Shown: positions 16,051-24,671 of the stretch, one piece after another
Layout: each line of letters starts with the position of its first letter
How positions within the stretch are numbered: the stretch's first letter is position 1
NCBI GenBank assembly: GCA_965603205.1
Contig: CBFDCC010000005.1
Coordinates: 62,001-126,000 of the forward strand
Length of the DNA: 64,000 nucleotides
Direction of reading: 5' to 3'
From: Temperatibacter sp965603205
GTDB taxonomy: Bacteria; Pseudomonadota; Alphaproteobacteria; Sphingomonadales; Kordiimonadaceae
The notes under the pieces: model-generated
Seen by the model: the letters and a program-made list of their open reading frames with translations, nothing else
The model's database searches: none
Told to the model about the DNA's origin: nothing
Translations under genes and position numbers: made by a program

Positions 16051-18027
16051 ATGAGCGATCTGTTCGAAGTTGCACAGACAAAATCTGACTATTCTGCAAA
16101 AGATATTGAGGTCCTAGAAGGCCTTGAACCAGTTCGCCAACGACCCGGCATGTATATTGGTGGTACAGATGAAAATGCACTGCACCATTTGGTCTCTGAA
16201 ATTCTAGATAATTCCATGGATGAAGCTGTCGCTGGACATGCCTCTAGAATCACAGTTTCTCTGGGTGAAGACTATGCTGTTACCATTACAGACAACGGTC
16301 GTGGAATTCCTGTTGATGCGCACCCTAAATACACCGATAAATCAGCCTTAGAAGTCATCATGACAACCCTGCACTCAGGCGGTAAATTTTCTAGCGATGC
16401 CTATGCCACTTCTGGCGGCTTGCACGGTGTAGGTATTTCCGTTGTGAACGCCCTATCTGAATGGACCAAAGTTGAGGTTGCTCGCGATAAAAACCTTTAT
16501 AGCCAAAGTTATGCCCGAGGTCATGCAACGACAGGACTAGAAGACCTCGGCCCTGTCAATAACAGACGTGGTACATCTGTATCATTTTTACCTGATCATG
16601 AGATATTTGGCAAAGAGTGGAAGATGCGCCCTGCCCGTATGTACAAAATGGCGCGCTCTAAAGCTTACTTATTTCGCGGTGTTGAGATTCGTTTCAAATG
16701 CGCCCCTAGTATTATTAAAGACGGTGACGACACGCCACCAGAAGCAACATTACATTTCCCCGGTGGATTAACGGATTATTTGACAGAAGTTACAGCCAAG
16801 CGATCAATGGTCGTTGATGATCCATTCAGTGGATTTGTTAAATTCCCTAATGAACAAGGCCAAGTTGAATGGGCTATTAACTGGCCAGAGTTCGGCGATG
16901 GGTTCTCTAGTACTTATTGTAACACCATTCCAACGCCACAAGGTGGTACCCATGAAAGTGGTTTGCGCACGGCTATGCTGAAAGGCATTAAGGCTTTTGG
17001 TGAGCTAAAGGGTAATAAGAAAGCTACACAGATCACCTCTGACGATATCTGCGGCACGCACTGCGCTATGCTGTCTGTCTTTATCCGCGACCCTCAATTT
17101 CAAGGCCAAACAAAAGATAAGCTTTCAACGCCAGAGGCCGCTCGCCTAACGGAAAATGCCCTGCGTGATGCCTTTGATCACTGGATGGGGGATGACCCTG
17201 ATCGCGCTAACGGCCTTCTTACATGGGCCATTGAACGTGTTGAAGAAAGACTGGCCCGCAAACAAGAGCGCGAAATTAAACGCGTAACCGCAGTTGGTAA
17301 GCGCAAACTTCGCCTACCGGGCAAGCTAACCGACTGTTCCAGTCAAAGTTCAGAAGGTACTGAGATATATATCGTGGAGGGTGACAGTGCGGGCGGCTCT
17401 GCCAAGATGGCACGCGACCGTAAAACTCAGGCTATTTTACCTATTCGCGGTAAAATCCTTAATGTAGCTTCTGCCTCGCGCGAGAAAATTGCAGGCAATT
17501 CAGAGATCAAAGATATTGGCATGGCGCTAGGCTGTGGTTTCCGCGATTATTATGACAGTGACGCCTTGCGCTATGAGAAAATCATCATCATGACCGATGC
17601 GGACGTTGATGGTGCCCATATCGCCACCCTTTTGATGACCCTATTCTTTCAAGAGATGCCGCAATTAGTGCGTGACGGTAAATTATTCCTCGCTCAACCG
17701 CCACTTTATCGTTTGGCCCGTGGCGGCACCGTCTTTTATGCCCGCGATGACGAGCATAAAGACCAATTGATGGCAACAGAGTTTAGTGGCAAAAAGAACG
17801 TCGAAATCAGCCGATTTAAGGGTCTCGGTGAAATGCCACCTGCGCAGCTTAAAGAAACGACGATGAAAAAAGCGAACCGTACACTGCTCCGAGTGACAAT
17901 CCCTACGGACTACGGCGAACGCGCCGACGTTAACCGCATTGTTGATGATTTAATGGGCAAAAAGCCAGAAAAACGCTTTAACTTCATCCAAGAAAATGCC
18001 GTTTACGCTGATGGACTTGATATTTAG
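16051..18027 (+). CDS. parE: DNA topoisomerase IV subunit B
   Basis: A 658-aa type II topoisomerase ATPase subunit that decatenates daughter chromosomes with ParC. The GHKL ATPase has YSAKDIEVLEGLEPVRQRPG, the Asn/Glu region EILDNSMDEAV, DNGRGIPVD and GGLHGVGISVVNALS. The Toprim domain (from about residue 440) has EGDSAGGSAKMARDR and MTDADVDGAHI. The length and the N-terminus fit alphaproteobacterial ParE better than GyrB, which is near 800 aa. It stands alone with no parC in the window. Confidence 0.95.
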   Translation: MSDLFEVAQTKSDYSAKDIEVLEGLEPVRQRPGMYIGGTDENALHHLVSEILDNSMDEAVAGHASRITVSLGEDYAVTITDNGRGIPVDAHPKYTDKSALEVIMTTLHSGGKFSSDAYATSGGLHGVGISVVNALSEWTKVEVARDKNLYSQSYARGHATTGLEDLGPVNNRRGTSVSFLPDHEIFGKEWKMRPARMYKMARSKAYLFRGVEIRFKCAPSIIKDGDDTPPEATLHFPGGLTDYLTEVTAKRSMVVDDPFSGFVKFPNEQGQVEWAINWPEFGDGFSSTYCNTIPTPQGGTHESGLRTAMLKGIKAFGELKGNKKATQITSDDICGTHCAMLSVFIRDPQFQGQTKDKLSTPEAARLTENALRDAFDHWMGDDPDRANGLLTWAIERVEERLARKQEREIKRVTAVGKRKLRLPGKLTDCSSQSSEGTEIYIVEGDSAGGSAKMARDRKTQAILPIRGKILNVASASREKIAGNSEIKDIGMALGCGFRDYYDSDALRYEKIIIMTDADVDGAHIATLLMTLFFQEMPQLVRDGKLFLAQPPLYRLARGGTVFYARDDEHKDQLMATEFSGKKNVEISRFKGLGEMPPAQLKETTMKKANRTLLRVTIPTDYGERADVNRIVDDLMGKKPEKRFNFIQENAVYADGLDI

Positions 18028-18035
18028 GTGGCAAC

Positions 18036-18066
18036 CGTCATTGTGGCGAAGGCCGCAATCCAGTCC
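18036..18066. repeat. Interspersed palindromic repeat (CGTCATTG...CAATCCAG type)
   Basis: CGTCATTGTGGCGAAGG followed by CCGCAATCCAG, just past parE. This word resembles short interspersed repeats I know from several alphaproteobacterial genomes (GTCATTGCGAG...GGCAATCCAG). Only one copy is in the window, so the repeat call rests on recognition. Confidence 0.5.
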
Positions 18067-18076
18067 TAATATAATA

Positions 18077-18163
18077 GTCACCCTGAATTTATTTCAGGGT
18101 CTTAACTATTTAAATTCATATCAGCTTCACCCACTTAAGATACTGAAACAAGTTCAGCATGAC
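18077..18163. repeat. REP-like element with two stem-loops
   Basis: It starts with CCCTGAA-N5-TTCAGGG (18081-18099) and ends with CTGAAACAAGTTCAG-CATGAC (18143-18163), joined by an A+T-rich spacer. The outer words GTCACCCTGAA and TTCAGCATGAC are in mirror arrangement. This is the layout of the common alphaproteobacterial CTGAAACAAGTTCAG repeat. It may also end the convergent parE and hydrolase transcripts. Confidence 0.6.
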
Positions 18164-18194
18164 ATATGATACTTATGATTTAATCATATCAACC

Positions 18195-18893
18195 CTACCT
18201 ATGCAATAAACTTGCAAGGGCAACCGTCACATCACCGGGGCGTTCCATGGGTGACATATGGCCGCAATCCGTTAACATCACCAGATCAGCATTCGGTAAA
18301 TTTGCGACCATTTTCATATGTAATTCCGGTGGGGTTATAGCGTCCTCCATGCCACAGAGCACCAGTGATGGCTGCGTATAACTACTTAACGCCTCCATAT
18401 GGTTTGTACGGCCAATCACAGCCTTTAGTTGGCGAATAAAACTTTCTGCGCCCTTCTCCATTAGCATCCCGCGCAGCATATTAACCAAGGCCGTATCTTG
18501 TTTGGCTCGCTCACCAATCATATTACCAAGCAAGGATTCCGCGACTTCTTTAAAATTGCCACCCTCTACTGATTCAATAACGCCCTGCTGATATTTACTG
18601 CTCTTGGGTGTTTCTGCAGCCGCATTTGTATCAAGCAAGGCAAAATGAGACACACGCTGCGATGCTTTGCGTAACACCTCAAGCGTCACAAGCCCACCCA
18701 TAGAAAAGCCTGCGATGGCAAAGCTACCATCTACGGAGCATAAAATACGATCAGCCATAGCCTCTATGGTGTCATCACGAAAGGTATCAGCAATAATCAC
18801 ATCTATATGCTGAGACAGCGCAAAATGCTGGTGTTCCCATAATCTAATATCGCAGGTTAACCCTGGAACCAGTACCAAAGTGCCACACTCCAT
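18195..18893 (-). CDS. Alpha/beta-fold hydrolase
   Basis: A 232-aa soluble hydrolase. The oxyanion start is LVLVPGLTCDIRLWEHQ, the nucleophile elbow AGFSMGGLVTLEVL (Ser in G-F-S-M-G, about residue 83), the Asp strand LVLCGMEDAITPPELH, and the catalytic His TDCGHMSPMERPGDV near the C-terminus. All triad positions are present. The family covers esterases and C-C bond hydrolases; no substrate can be named. It is a single gene, convergent with parE and divergent from the helicase. Confidence 0.88.
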   Translation of the reverse strand: MECGTLVLVPGLTCDIRLWEHQHFALSQHIDVIIADTFRDDTIEAMADRILCSVDGSFAIAGFSMGGLVTLEVLRKASQRVSHFALLDTNAAAETPKSSKYQQGVIESVEGGNFKEVAESLLGNMIGERAKQDTALVNMLRGMLMEKGAESFIRQLKAVIGRTNHMEALSSYTQPSLVLCGMEDAITPPELHMKMVANLPNADLVMLTDCGHMSPMERPGDVTVALASLLHR

Positions 18894-19019
18894 ACTTTTT
18901 ATCCTTTTATATACTCACAAAACCCAAGTGTTTGATTGACTTTACAACAGTTAAGCCTATTCTGCGCCCAAATTGAAGGCTTTATATGCCATTTTACGCT
19001 AATAAAAGACAGGAAAAAT

Positions 19020-20651
19020 ATGGGTTTCGAACGTTTAGGACTGAGTGAAGGTATCTTAAGTGCTGTTAAAGATTCTGGTTATGAGACACCTACTGATATT
19101 CAGGCAAAAGCAATCCCTCATGTTTTAATGGGTCGTGATATTTTAGGGCTTGCTCAAACGGGCACTGGTAAAACAGCCTCATTCACACTGCCAATGATTG
19201 ATATCTTATCAGAAGGACGCGCACGTGCTCGCATGCCACGCTCCCTTATTCTTGAGCCTACGCGTGAGCTAGCGGATCAAGTTGCAGAAAATTTTGATAA
19301 ATACGGCAAGAATCACAAATTAAGCAAAGCCCTTCTAATTGGCGGCGTTAACTTTGCTGAGCAAAAAGCTGCTCTTGACAAAGGTGTAGACGTACTCATT
19401 GCAACACCTGGTCGCTTACTTGATCATATGGAGCGCGGCAATCTATTGCTTACTGGCATTGATATTCTTGTGGTCGATGAAGCTGATCGTATGTTAGATA
19501 TGGGTTTCATCCCTGACGTAGAAAAGATTTGTGCCGCTATTCCAAAGTCGCATCAAACATTATTCTTCTCTGCGACTATGGCACCCTCTATTGAGCGCCT
19601 TACCAAGAAATTCTTAAATGATCCACGCATGGTTGAGGCCGCAAAGCCATCATCCACTAGCACCACAATCACACAGCGCCTTATTACTGTTGATGGCCGC
19701 CGCAAGCGCGAAACACTACGTACTCTTATTAATAATAGTAAAGTACAAAATGCCATTGTTTTCTGTAACCGTAAAAAAGATGTGAAAGATGTATACATGT
19801 CTCTTGAGCGTCATGGATTTTCTGTCGGTCAGCTGCATGGTGACATGCCGCAATCTGAGCGTATGAAGGTTCTAGCAGCATTCAAGGCAAATGAAATTCA
19901 ACTATTATGTGCGTCTGACGTTGCTGCTCGCGGTCTTGATATTTCAGCAGTTAGTCACGTATTTAACTTTGACGTTCCAATGAACGCCGAAGATTATGTT
20001 CACCGTATTGGCCGCACGGGTCGCGCGGGTCGTGCAGGTATCGCAATAACATTGGCCGCAAAATCAAAAACCGATGTAAGATTTGTGGCAGATATTGAAA
20101 AATTAATTGGTCAAAAGATTGAACTAATAGCTGATTGCAATAATCCAGATGGTGCTACCATTGGAGGATCTACTGATCAAGCCCCTGCTGACAAGGTTCA
20201 AACTGAAGTAAAAGCAGAAGAAAAACCTGAAGTGAAAGCTGAAGTGAAAGCTGAAAAGCCTAACCGCAGAAGACGTTCATCTAAAAAATCAGAAGATAAC
20301 AAATCTGTGAGCGAAACATCGGAATCTACTGAAAAGCCAGAATCTACTGATAAATCAGACACCACAGAACAAGCAAGTGACACATCTACTGATAAAGTTG
20401 AAGAAAAGCAGGCTGACGATCAAGAAACTGGTGATAACAAACGCCCTAATAACCGCAACAATCGCAATAATAACAATCGTGGTCGCACGAGTAGTCGCTC
20501 AAGCAATCGGGACAATTACCGTTCACAAGACAAAGATCGTGTGATCCGCATGGCACCTGATGACTGGCCGAAAAACCCTGTTGTTGGTATGGGGCCACAT
20601 GTACCTGCGTTTCTTGCACGCGAAGTTAAATTACCATCTCGCGCTTCATAA
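19020..20651 (+). CDS. DEAD-box ATP-dependent RNA helicase (RhlE-like)
   Basis: RNA-unwinding ATPase of about 543 aa. The motifs in order are the Q-motif region GYETPTDIQAKAIP, AQTGTGKT, PTRELADQV, TPGRLLDHM, VVDEADRMLD, FSATM, the ARGLDI block and HRIGRTGRAGRAG. The start at 19020 (MGFERLGLSEG) follows ACAGGAA; the longer frame from 18936 has a non-homologous N-terminus. After the core (about residue 370) comes a 170-residue low-complexity tail: Lys/Glu repeats (EVKAEVKAE), RRRRSSKK, Asp/Ser/Thr-rich spacers, then an Asn/Arg RNA-binding-type stretch NNRNNRNNNNRGR. It probably acts in ribosome assembly or mRNA turnover. Confidence 0.95.
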   Translation: MGFERLGLSEGILSAVKDSGYETPTDIQAKAIPHVLMGRDILGLAQTGTGKTASFTLPMIDILSEGRARARMPRSLILEPTRELADQVAENFDKYGKNHKLSKALLIGGVNFAEQKAALDKGVDVLIATPGRLLDHMERGNLLLTGIDILVVDEADRMLDMGFIPDVEKICAAIPKSHQTLFFSATMAPSIERLTKKFLNDPRMVEAAKPSSTSTTITQRLITVDGRRKRETLRTLINNSKVQNAIVFCNRKKDVKDVYMSLERHGFSVGQLHGDMPQSERMKVLAAFKANEIQLLCASDVAARGLDISAVSHVFNFDVPMNAEDYVHRIGRTGRAGRAGIAITLAAKSKTDVRFVADIEKLIGQKIELIADCNNPDGATIGGSTDQAPADKVQTEVKAEEKPEVKAEVKAEKPNRRRRSSKKSEDNKSVSETSESTEKPESTDKSDTTEQASDTSTDKVEEKQADDQETGDNKRPNNRNNRNNNNRGRTSSRSSNRDNYRSQDKDRVIRMAPDDWPKNPVVGMGPHVPAFLAREVKLPSRAS

Positions 20652-20678
20652 ATTTCTATCGCAGATATCAACTAATTT

Positions 20679-20703
20679 AAAGGCCACTTTATAAGTGGCC
20701 TTT
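20679..20703 (+). terminator. Terminator after the helicase gene
   Basis: AAAGGCCACT, loop TTATA, AGTGGCCTTT: perfect stem 28 nt past the stop. Confidence 0.85.
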
Positions 20704-20842
20704 GTCATTTTTACTGGTAAATAAACCACTAAACCATGGTAAAAACACATAAATATTGAATAAAGACGTAATTCCCCTTTATTTTGCCTAATTTCCTCGT
20801 TAAAAGGTATTTAGGATAAACGAGAACATATAGGAAACATTA

Positions 20843-21625
20843 GTGCCTAACCCATTACAGATCATAGGACGTATTATTTTGGCGTCCCTAGCAGAAATCG
20901 GCAGCTTGTCACGTTTCACAGCAACGGCAGTATCACATATTGTCCGCCCGCCTATATATACAAGATTGATTTTACGCCAAATGTGGCTGATCGGCTATAA
21001 CAGCCTACCCGTTGTTGGTTTAACAGCCCTCTTTACAGGCGCAGCCCTTGCACAACAAATTTATGTGGGCGGAAGCCGTTTCAACGCTGAAAGCGTGGTT
21101 CCGGGTGTTGTTGTCATTGCTATTGTTCGCGAACTTGGCCCTGTACTTGGTGGATTAATGGTTGCAGGCCGTGTATCATCGGCCATGGCCGCAGAGCTTG
21201 GCACTATGCGCGTTACAGAACAAATTGACGCGCTTGTCACCCTATCAACTGATCCCTTTAAATATCTAATTGCGCCACGCATTATTGCCGCGATCTTTAC
21301 ATTGCCTTTGTTGGTTTTAATTGCCAATATCATTGGCGTGATGGGTGGATATATTATCGGTACAGAGCGCCTTGGCCTAAATGAAGGACTTTACCTACAA
21401 GTTACCTCAGACTTCCTAGAGAAATCTGACGTTATAAGCTCCATGGTTAAGGCTGCAATCTTTGGGTTTTTCATTGCTCTCATGGGTTCCTATCATGGCT
21501 ATAATAGCTCTGGCGGCGCTCAGGGTGTGGGTAAAGCAACAACCAATGCTGTTGTGTCGGCCTTTATTATGATCTTGCTATCGAATTTAATTATTACAGT
21601 CATTGTGTTTGGAACCCAATCATGA
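20843..21625 (+). CDS. mlaE: MlaE-family ABC transporter permease
   Basis: A 260-aa inner-membrane permease of the MlaE family, which moves phospholipids between membranes in Gram-negative bacteria. It has about five hydrophobic segments. Family blocks are LTALFTGAALAQQIYVGG, VVIAIVRELGPVLGGLMVAGRV and AAELGTMRVTEQIDAL, the coupling helix that touches MlaF. It starts with GTG after TAGGAAAC. It overlaps the ATPase gene by 4 nt, so the two form one transporter. No MCE-domain (MlaD) partner follows, unlike the classic mla operon. Confidence 0.92.
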   Translation: MPNPLQIIGRIILASLAEIGSLSRFTATAVSHIVRPPIYTRLILRQMWLIGYNSLPVVGLTALFTGAALAQQIYVGGSRFNAESVVPGVVVIAIVRELGPVLGGLMVAGRVSSAMAAELGTMRVTEQIDALVTLSTDPFKYLIAPRIIAAIFTLPLLVLIANIIGVMGGYIIGTERLGLNEGLYLQVTSDFLEKSDVISSMVKAAIFGFFIALMGSYHGYNSSGGAQGVGKATTNAVVSAFIMILLSNLIITVIVFGTQS

Positions 21626-22395
21626 GTAAACCAATGATTCAATTAGATAATATTCACAAATCATTTGGACCCAAGGTGGTGCTGGACGGCGTTAATTTAT
21701 CTGTAAACAAGGGTGAATCGCTTGTCATTATTGGCGGCTCTGGTACTGGTAAATCTGTGATGCTGAAATGCGTGTTGGGACTACTTTATCCTGATAGCGG
21801 AAAAATTACTGTGGATGGTAACGACATCACCTTCCTGCCTTCTTCAAAACGCAAAGAGATCATCTCACGTTTTGGTATGCTTTTTCAAGGCGGCGCATTG
21901 TTCGACAGTATCACGGTATGGGAAAATGTCGCTTTTGGTCTAGTTCATGGCAAAGGCATGGCTAAAGAAGAGGCCAAAGAAATATCATTAGAAAAGCTAC
22001 GTCGTGTGGGCCTTAGCCCCGATGTGGGTTTCTTGTCTCCATCAGAGTTATCCGGTGGTATGCAAAAACGTGTGGGCCTTGCCCGTGCCATAGCAACCGA
22101 GCCAGAGATCATTTTCTTTGACGAGCCGACAACTGGTCTAGACCCTATCATGGCTGATGTGATTAACGAACTTATCGTTGAGTGTGTTAAGGATTTAGGT
22201 GCTACAACGATGACCATTACCCACGATATGGCTAGTGCACGCAAAATCGCCGATCAAATTGCCATGCTCTATAAAGGCAAAATTATCTGGAATGGCCACG
22301 TAAGCGAAATTGATAAAAGTGGTAGTGATTATATTGAACAATTCATTCATGGTCGCGCTGAAGGCCCTATTCAGATGGAAATACTGAAACCATAA
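21622..22395 (+). CDS. mlaF: MlaF-family ABC transporter ATP-binding protein
   Basis: A 257-aa ABC ATPase. Walker A is GGSGTGKSVMLK (about residues 38-49), the signature LSGGMQKRVGLARAI, Walker B IIFFDEPTTGLDP and the H-loop ITHDMASA. The GMQKR form of the signature is typical of MlaF rather than of importers. The ATG overlaps the mlaE stop. It powers the MlaE permease. Downstream, radA begins after only 11 nt, so this transporter may be cotranscribed with DNA-repair genes. Confidence 0.94.
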   Translation: MSKPMIQLDNIHKSFGPKVVLDGVNLSVNKGESLVIIGGSGTGKSVMLKCVLGLLYPDSGKITVDGNDITFLPSSKRKEIISRFGMLFQGGALFDSITVWENVAFGLVHGKGMAKEEAKEISLEKLRRVGLSPDVGFLSPSELSGGMQKRVGLARAIATEPEIIFFDEPTTGLDPIMADVINELIVECVKDLGATTMTITHDMASARKIADQIAMLYKGKIIWNGHVSEIDKSGSDYIEQFIHGRAEGPIQMEILKP

Positions 22396-22406
22396 AGGCG
22401 GACTAA

Positions 22407-23777
22407 GTGGCTAAAGTACAAAGAATATTCACATGCGGATCTTGCGGGTCTACCTATGGGCGCTGGCAAGGTAAATGTGATGGATGCTCTGAATGGAATA
22501 CAATTTCAGAAGAACAATCGGCCGTTTCAGGCGCGCCAAAAGGCCTTAGCACAAAAAAAGGCAAAGCCGTTAAATTAGTCGCCCTAGATAGCCCACAAAA
22601 ACACGCTCCTAGATTAAAAACGCAAATCGCTGAATTTGATCGTGCTCTTGGGGGTGGCCTAGTTGCGGGTAGTGCCATTCTCATAGGTGGGGACCCAGGC
22701 ATTGGCAAATCAACATTGTTACTTCAAGCACTTGGTACGCTAGCTAAAAATGGCGCAGATGTGGTTTATATCAGTGGTGAAGAAGCAACGGCGCAAATTC
22801 AAATGCGCGCAGAACGTCTTGGCTACAATGATAGCCCCGTTAGGCTAGGCACTGAAACCAGCCTACGTAATATCATCACTACACTTGATCAAGGTACACC
22901 ACCAGATGTTGTTGTGATTGATTCCATTCAGACATTATTTGCAGATTCCGTCGAATCAGCCCCGGGTACTGTCAGCCAAGTCCGCGTTTGCGCCCATGAG
23001 CTAATTACATTTGCTAAACGCCGTAACACGATTGTCTTGCTTGTTGGCCACGTTACAAAGGACGGTCAAATAGCAGGCCCTCGTGTTTTAGAGCATATGG
23101 TAGATACTGTTTTATATTTTGAGGGCGATCGTGGCCACCAATTCCGTATCTTACGCGCTGTTAAAAACCGTTATGGTGGTACTGATGAGATCGGCGTATT
23201 TGAAATGACGGGGAAAGGGCTTAGTGAGGTATCAAACCCTTCTGCCCTATTCCTTGCTGACCGAAACGAGCGGGAACCTGGCAGCTGCGTTTTCGCTGGC
23301 ATTGAAGGCTCTCGACCCGTTCTTGTTGAGATCCAAGCGTTAGTCGCGCAAACAAGTGCGGCTAATCCACGTCGTGCTGTCGTAGGTTGGGATAGCAGTC
23401 GATTATCAATGATATTAGCTGTGCTTGATGCACGCTGCGGCCTAGGGCTATCAGGTTGTGATGTATATTTAAATGTTGCTGGCGGCCTAAAAGTCAGCGA
23501 ACCAGCTGCTGATCTAGCCGTTGCTGCGGCCCTTGTTTCCTCAATCGCCCAAGTGCCGTTACCGACCGAGAGTGTAGTTTTTGGAGAGATAAGTTTATCT
23601 GGAGACATTCGTACCGTTAGCCAAAGCGACGCCCGTATGAAAGAAGCCGCTAAACTAGGTTTTAATCGCGCATTGATGCCAAAGACGAAAAAAACGGAAA
23701 ACAAACTGATTACAATGGACCAATTATCAAAACTATCCGAACTGGTTGAGCGTTTTATGCCTGATGGGGTAGATTAA
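22407..23777 (+). CDS. radA: DNA repair protein RadA
   Basis: A 456-aa RecA-like branch-migration helicase used in recombination. The N-terminal zinc finger has Cys10, Cys13, Cys24 and Cys27 (FTCGSCGSTYGRWQGKCDGC). The RecA core has Walker A GGDPGIGKSTLLLQ and the RadA-specific KNRYG motif (VKNRYGGTDEIGVF; family form KNRFG). The C-terminal Lon-protease-like domain (from about 300) contains DARCGLGLSGCDVYLNVAGG. The start is GTG. It belongs to the group mlaE-mlaF-radA-cvpA-purF on one strand. Confidence 0.97.
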   Translation: MAKVQRIFTCGSCGSTYGRWQGKCDGCSEWNTISEEQSAVSGAPKGLSTKKGKAVKLVALDSPQKHAPRLKTQIAEFDRALGGGLVAGSAILIGGDPGIGKSTLLLQALGTLAKNGADVVYISGEEATAQIQMRAERLGYNDSPVRLGTETSLRNIITTLDQGTPPDVVVIDSIQTLFADSVESAPGTVSQVRVCAHELITFAKRRNTIVLLVGHVTKDGQIAGPRVLEHMVDTVLYFEGDRGHQFRILRAVKNRYGGTDEIGVFEMTGKGLSEVSNPSALFLADRNEREPGSCVFAGIEGSRPVLVEIQALVAQTSAANPRRAVVGWDSSRLSMILAVLDARCGLGLSGCDVYLNVAGGLKVSEPAADLAVAAALVSSIAQVPLPTESVVFGEISLSGDIRTVSQSDARMKEAAKLGFNRALMPKTKKTENKLITMDQLSKLSELVERFMPDGVD

Positions 23778-23833
23778 ATCCGTGAATAGAGATTGTCTGA
23801 GACAGAATACTAATAAGGAGCTACAGTATAGTT

Positions 23834-24511
23834 ATGGAACTTGAAACTTTAACAGCCTTTGATATTGGTGTCCTAATTTTGATAGGATTATCAACCATAC
23901 TCGCATTTGGTCGTGGTTTCACAACTGTGGCCCTGAGCTTTGTTGCATGGGCAGCAGCACTTTTCATTACTGTTTATGGCTTTAATTATGTCCAACTGTA
24001 CGGGCAAATGTATATTCAACCTGATGAACTAGCTGATCTTATTACGATTGTTGCCATGTTCTTACTCACTCTTTTCATCCTTAAACTCATGGCTGACTTT
24101 ATCGGTGGTTTGATGAAAGATGGCCCTCTAGGTTTCTTAGACAGGTCATTGGGCGCTCTTTTTGGTATGCTACGCGGTATTGTCATAGTTTCCGCCCTAT
24201 TTCTTGCCTTTACTCGTTTATTTCCGGGTACAAAAGAACCAGTATGGATGAGCAATGCACAGTTGCGCCCACTTGTTGCATGGGGCGCTGAAATGCTAGA
24301 AGGTTTTTCAGCTGACGCACTTGGAAAAGACCCTAAGAAAGTTGGAGCTGATTATGTGAAACAAGCACGCGATTCGATAAAATCTGGTTTTAATGAGGAA
24401 AACCTCGAGAAATTAGCGCCTATTTATAAGAAAGCACAAAAGAAAGCGTTAGAGGATTTACTTAAGGAAACAGAAGATAAAACAAAGGATAAAGATGATG
24501 ATGGCACTTAA
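23834..24511 (+). CDS. cvpA: CvpA family membrane protein
   Basis: A 225-aa inner-membrane protein with four predicted helices (about residues 10-27, 30-50, 66-86 and 105-125) and the family segments GRGFTTVALSFVAWAAALF and DRSLGALFGMLRGIVIV. A charged C-terminal tail ends in Lys/Asp/Glu repeats. CvpA was named from colicin V export; its true role is envelope-related and unsettled. The ribosome site AAGGAG precedes the ATG. The order cvpA-purF is conserved in many proteobacteria. Confidence 0.92.
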   Translation: MELETLTAFDIGVLILIGLSTILAFGRGFTTVALSFVAWAAALFITVYGFNYVQLYGQMYIQPDELADLITIVAMFLLTLFILKLMADFIGGLMKDGPLGFLDRSLGALFGMLRGIVIVSALFLAFTRLFPGTKEPVWMSNAQLRPLVAWGAEMLEGFSADALGKDPKKVGADYVKQARDSIKSGFNEENLEKLAPIYKKAQKKALEDLLKETEDKTKDKDDDGT

Positions 24512-24671
24512 GGTATAATTAAAATCATATTTTCTATGCAAATAATGATTTTTAGACTAGGCACAGAGCTAGATACCTTTTATATCAGCCACATGATTTC
24601 TTAAGCGTCTAGCCAAGTTGCTAGAGTTTAATTTAATGGTTCAGAACGCTAATAAACAGGGCTAGCAGCAC

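Noticed and set aside
18936..19019. Longer N-terminus for the DEAD-box helicase
   Set aside because: The extra 28 residues do not fit the family and the ATG at 19020 has a good ribosome site.
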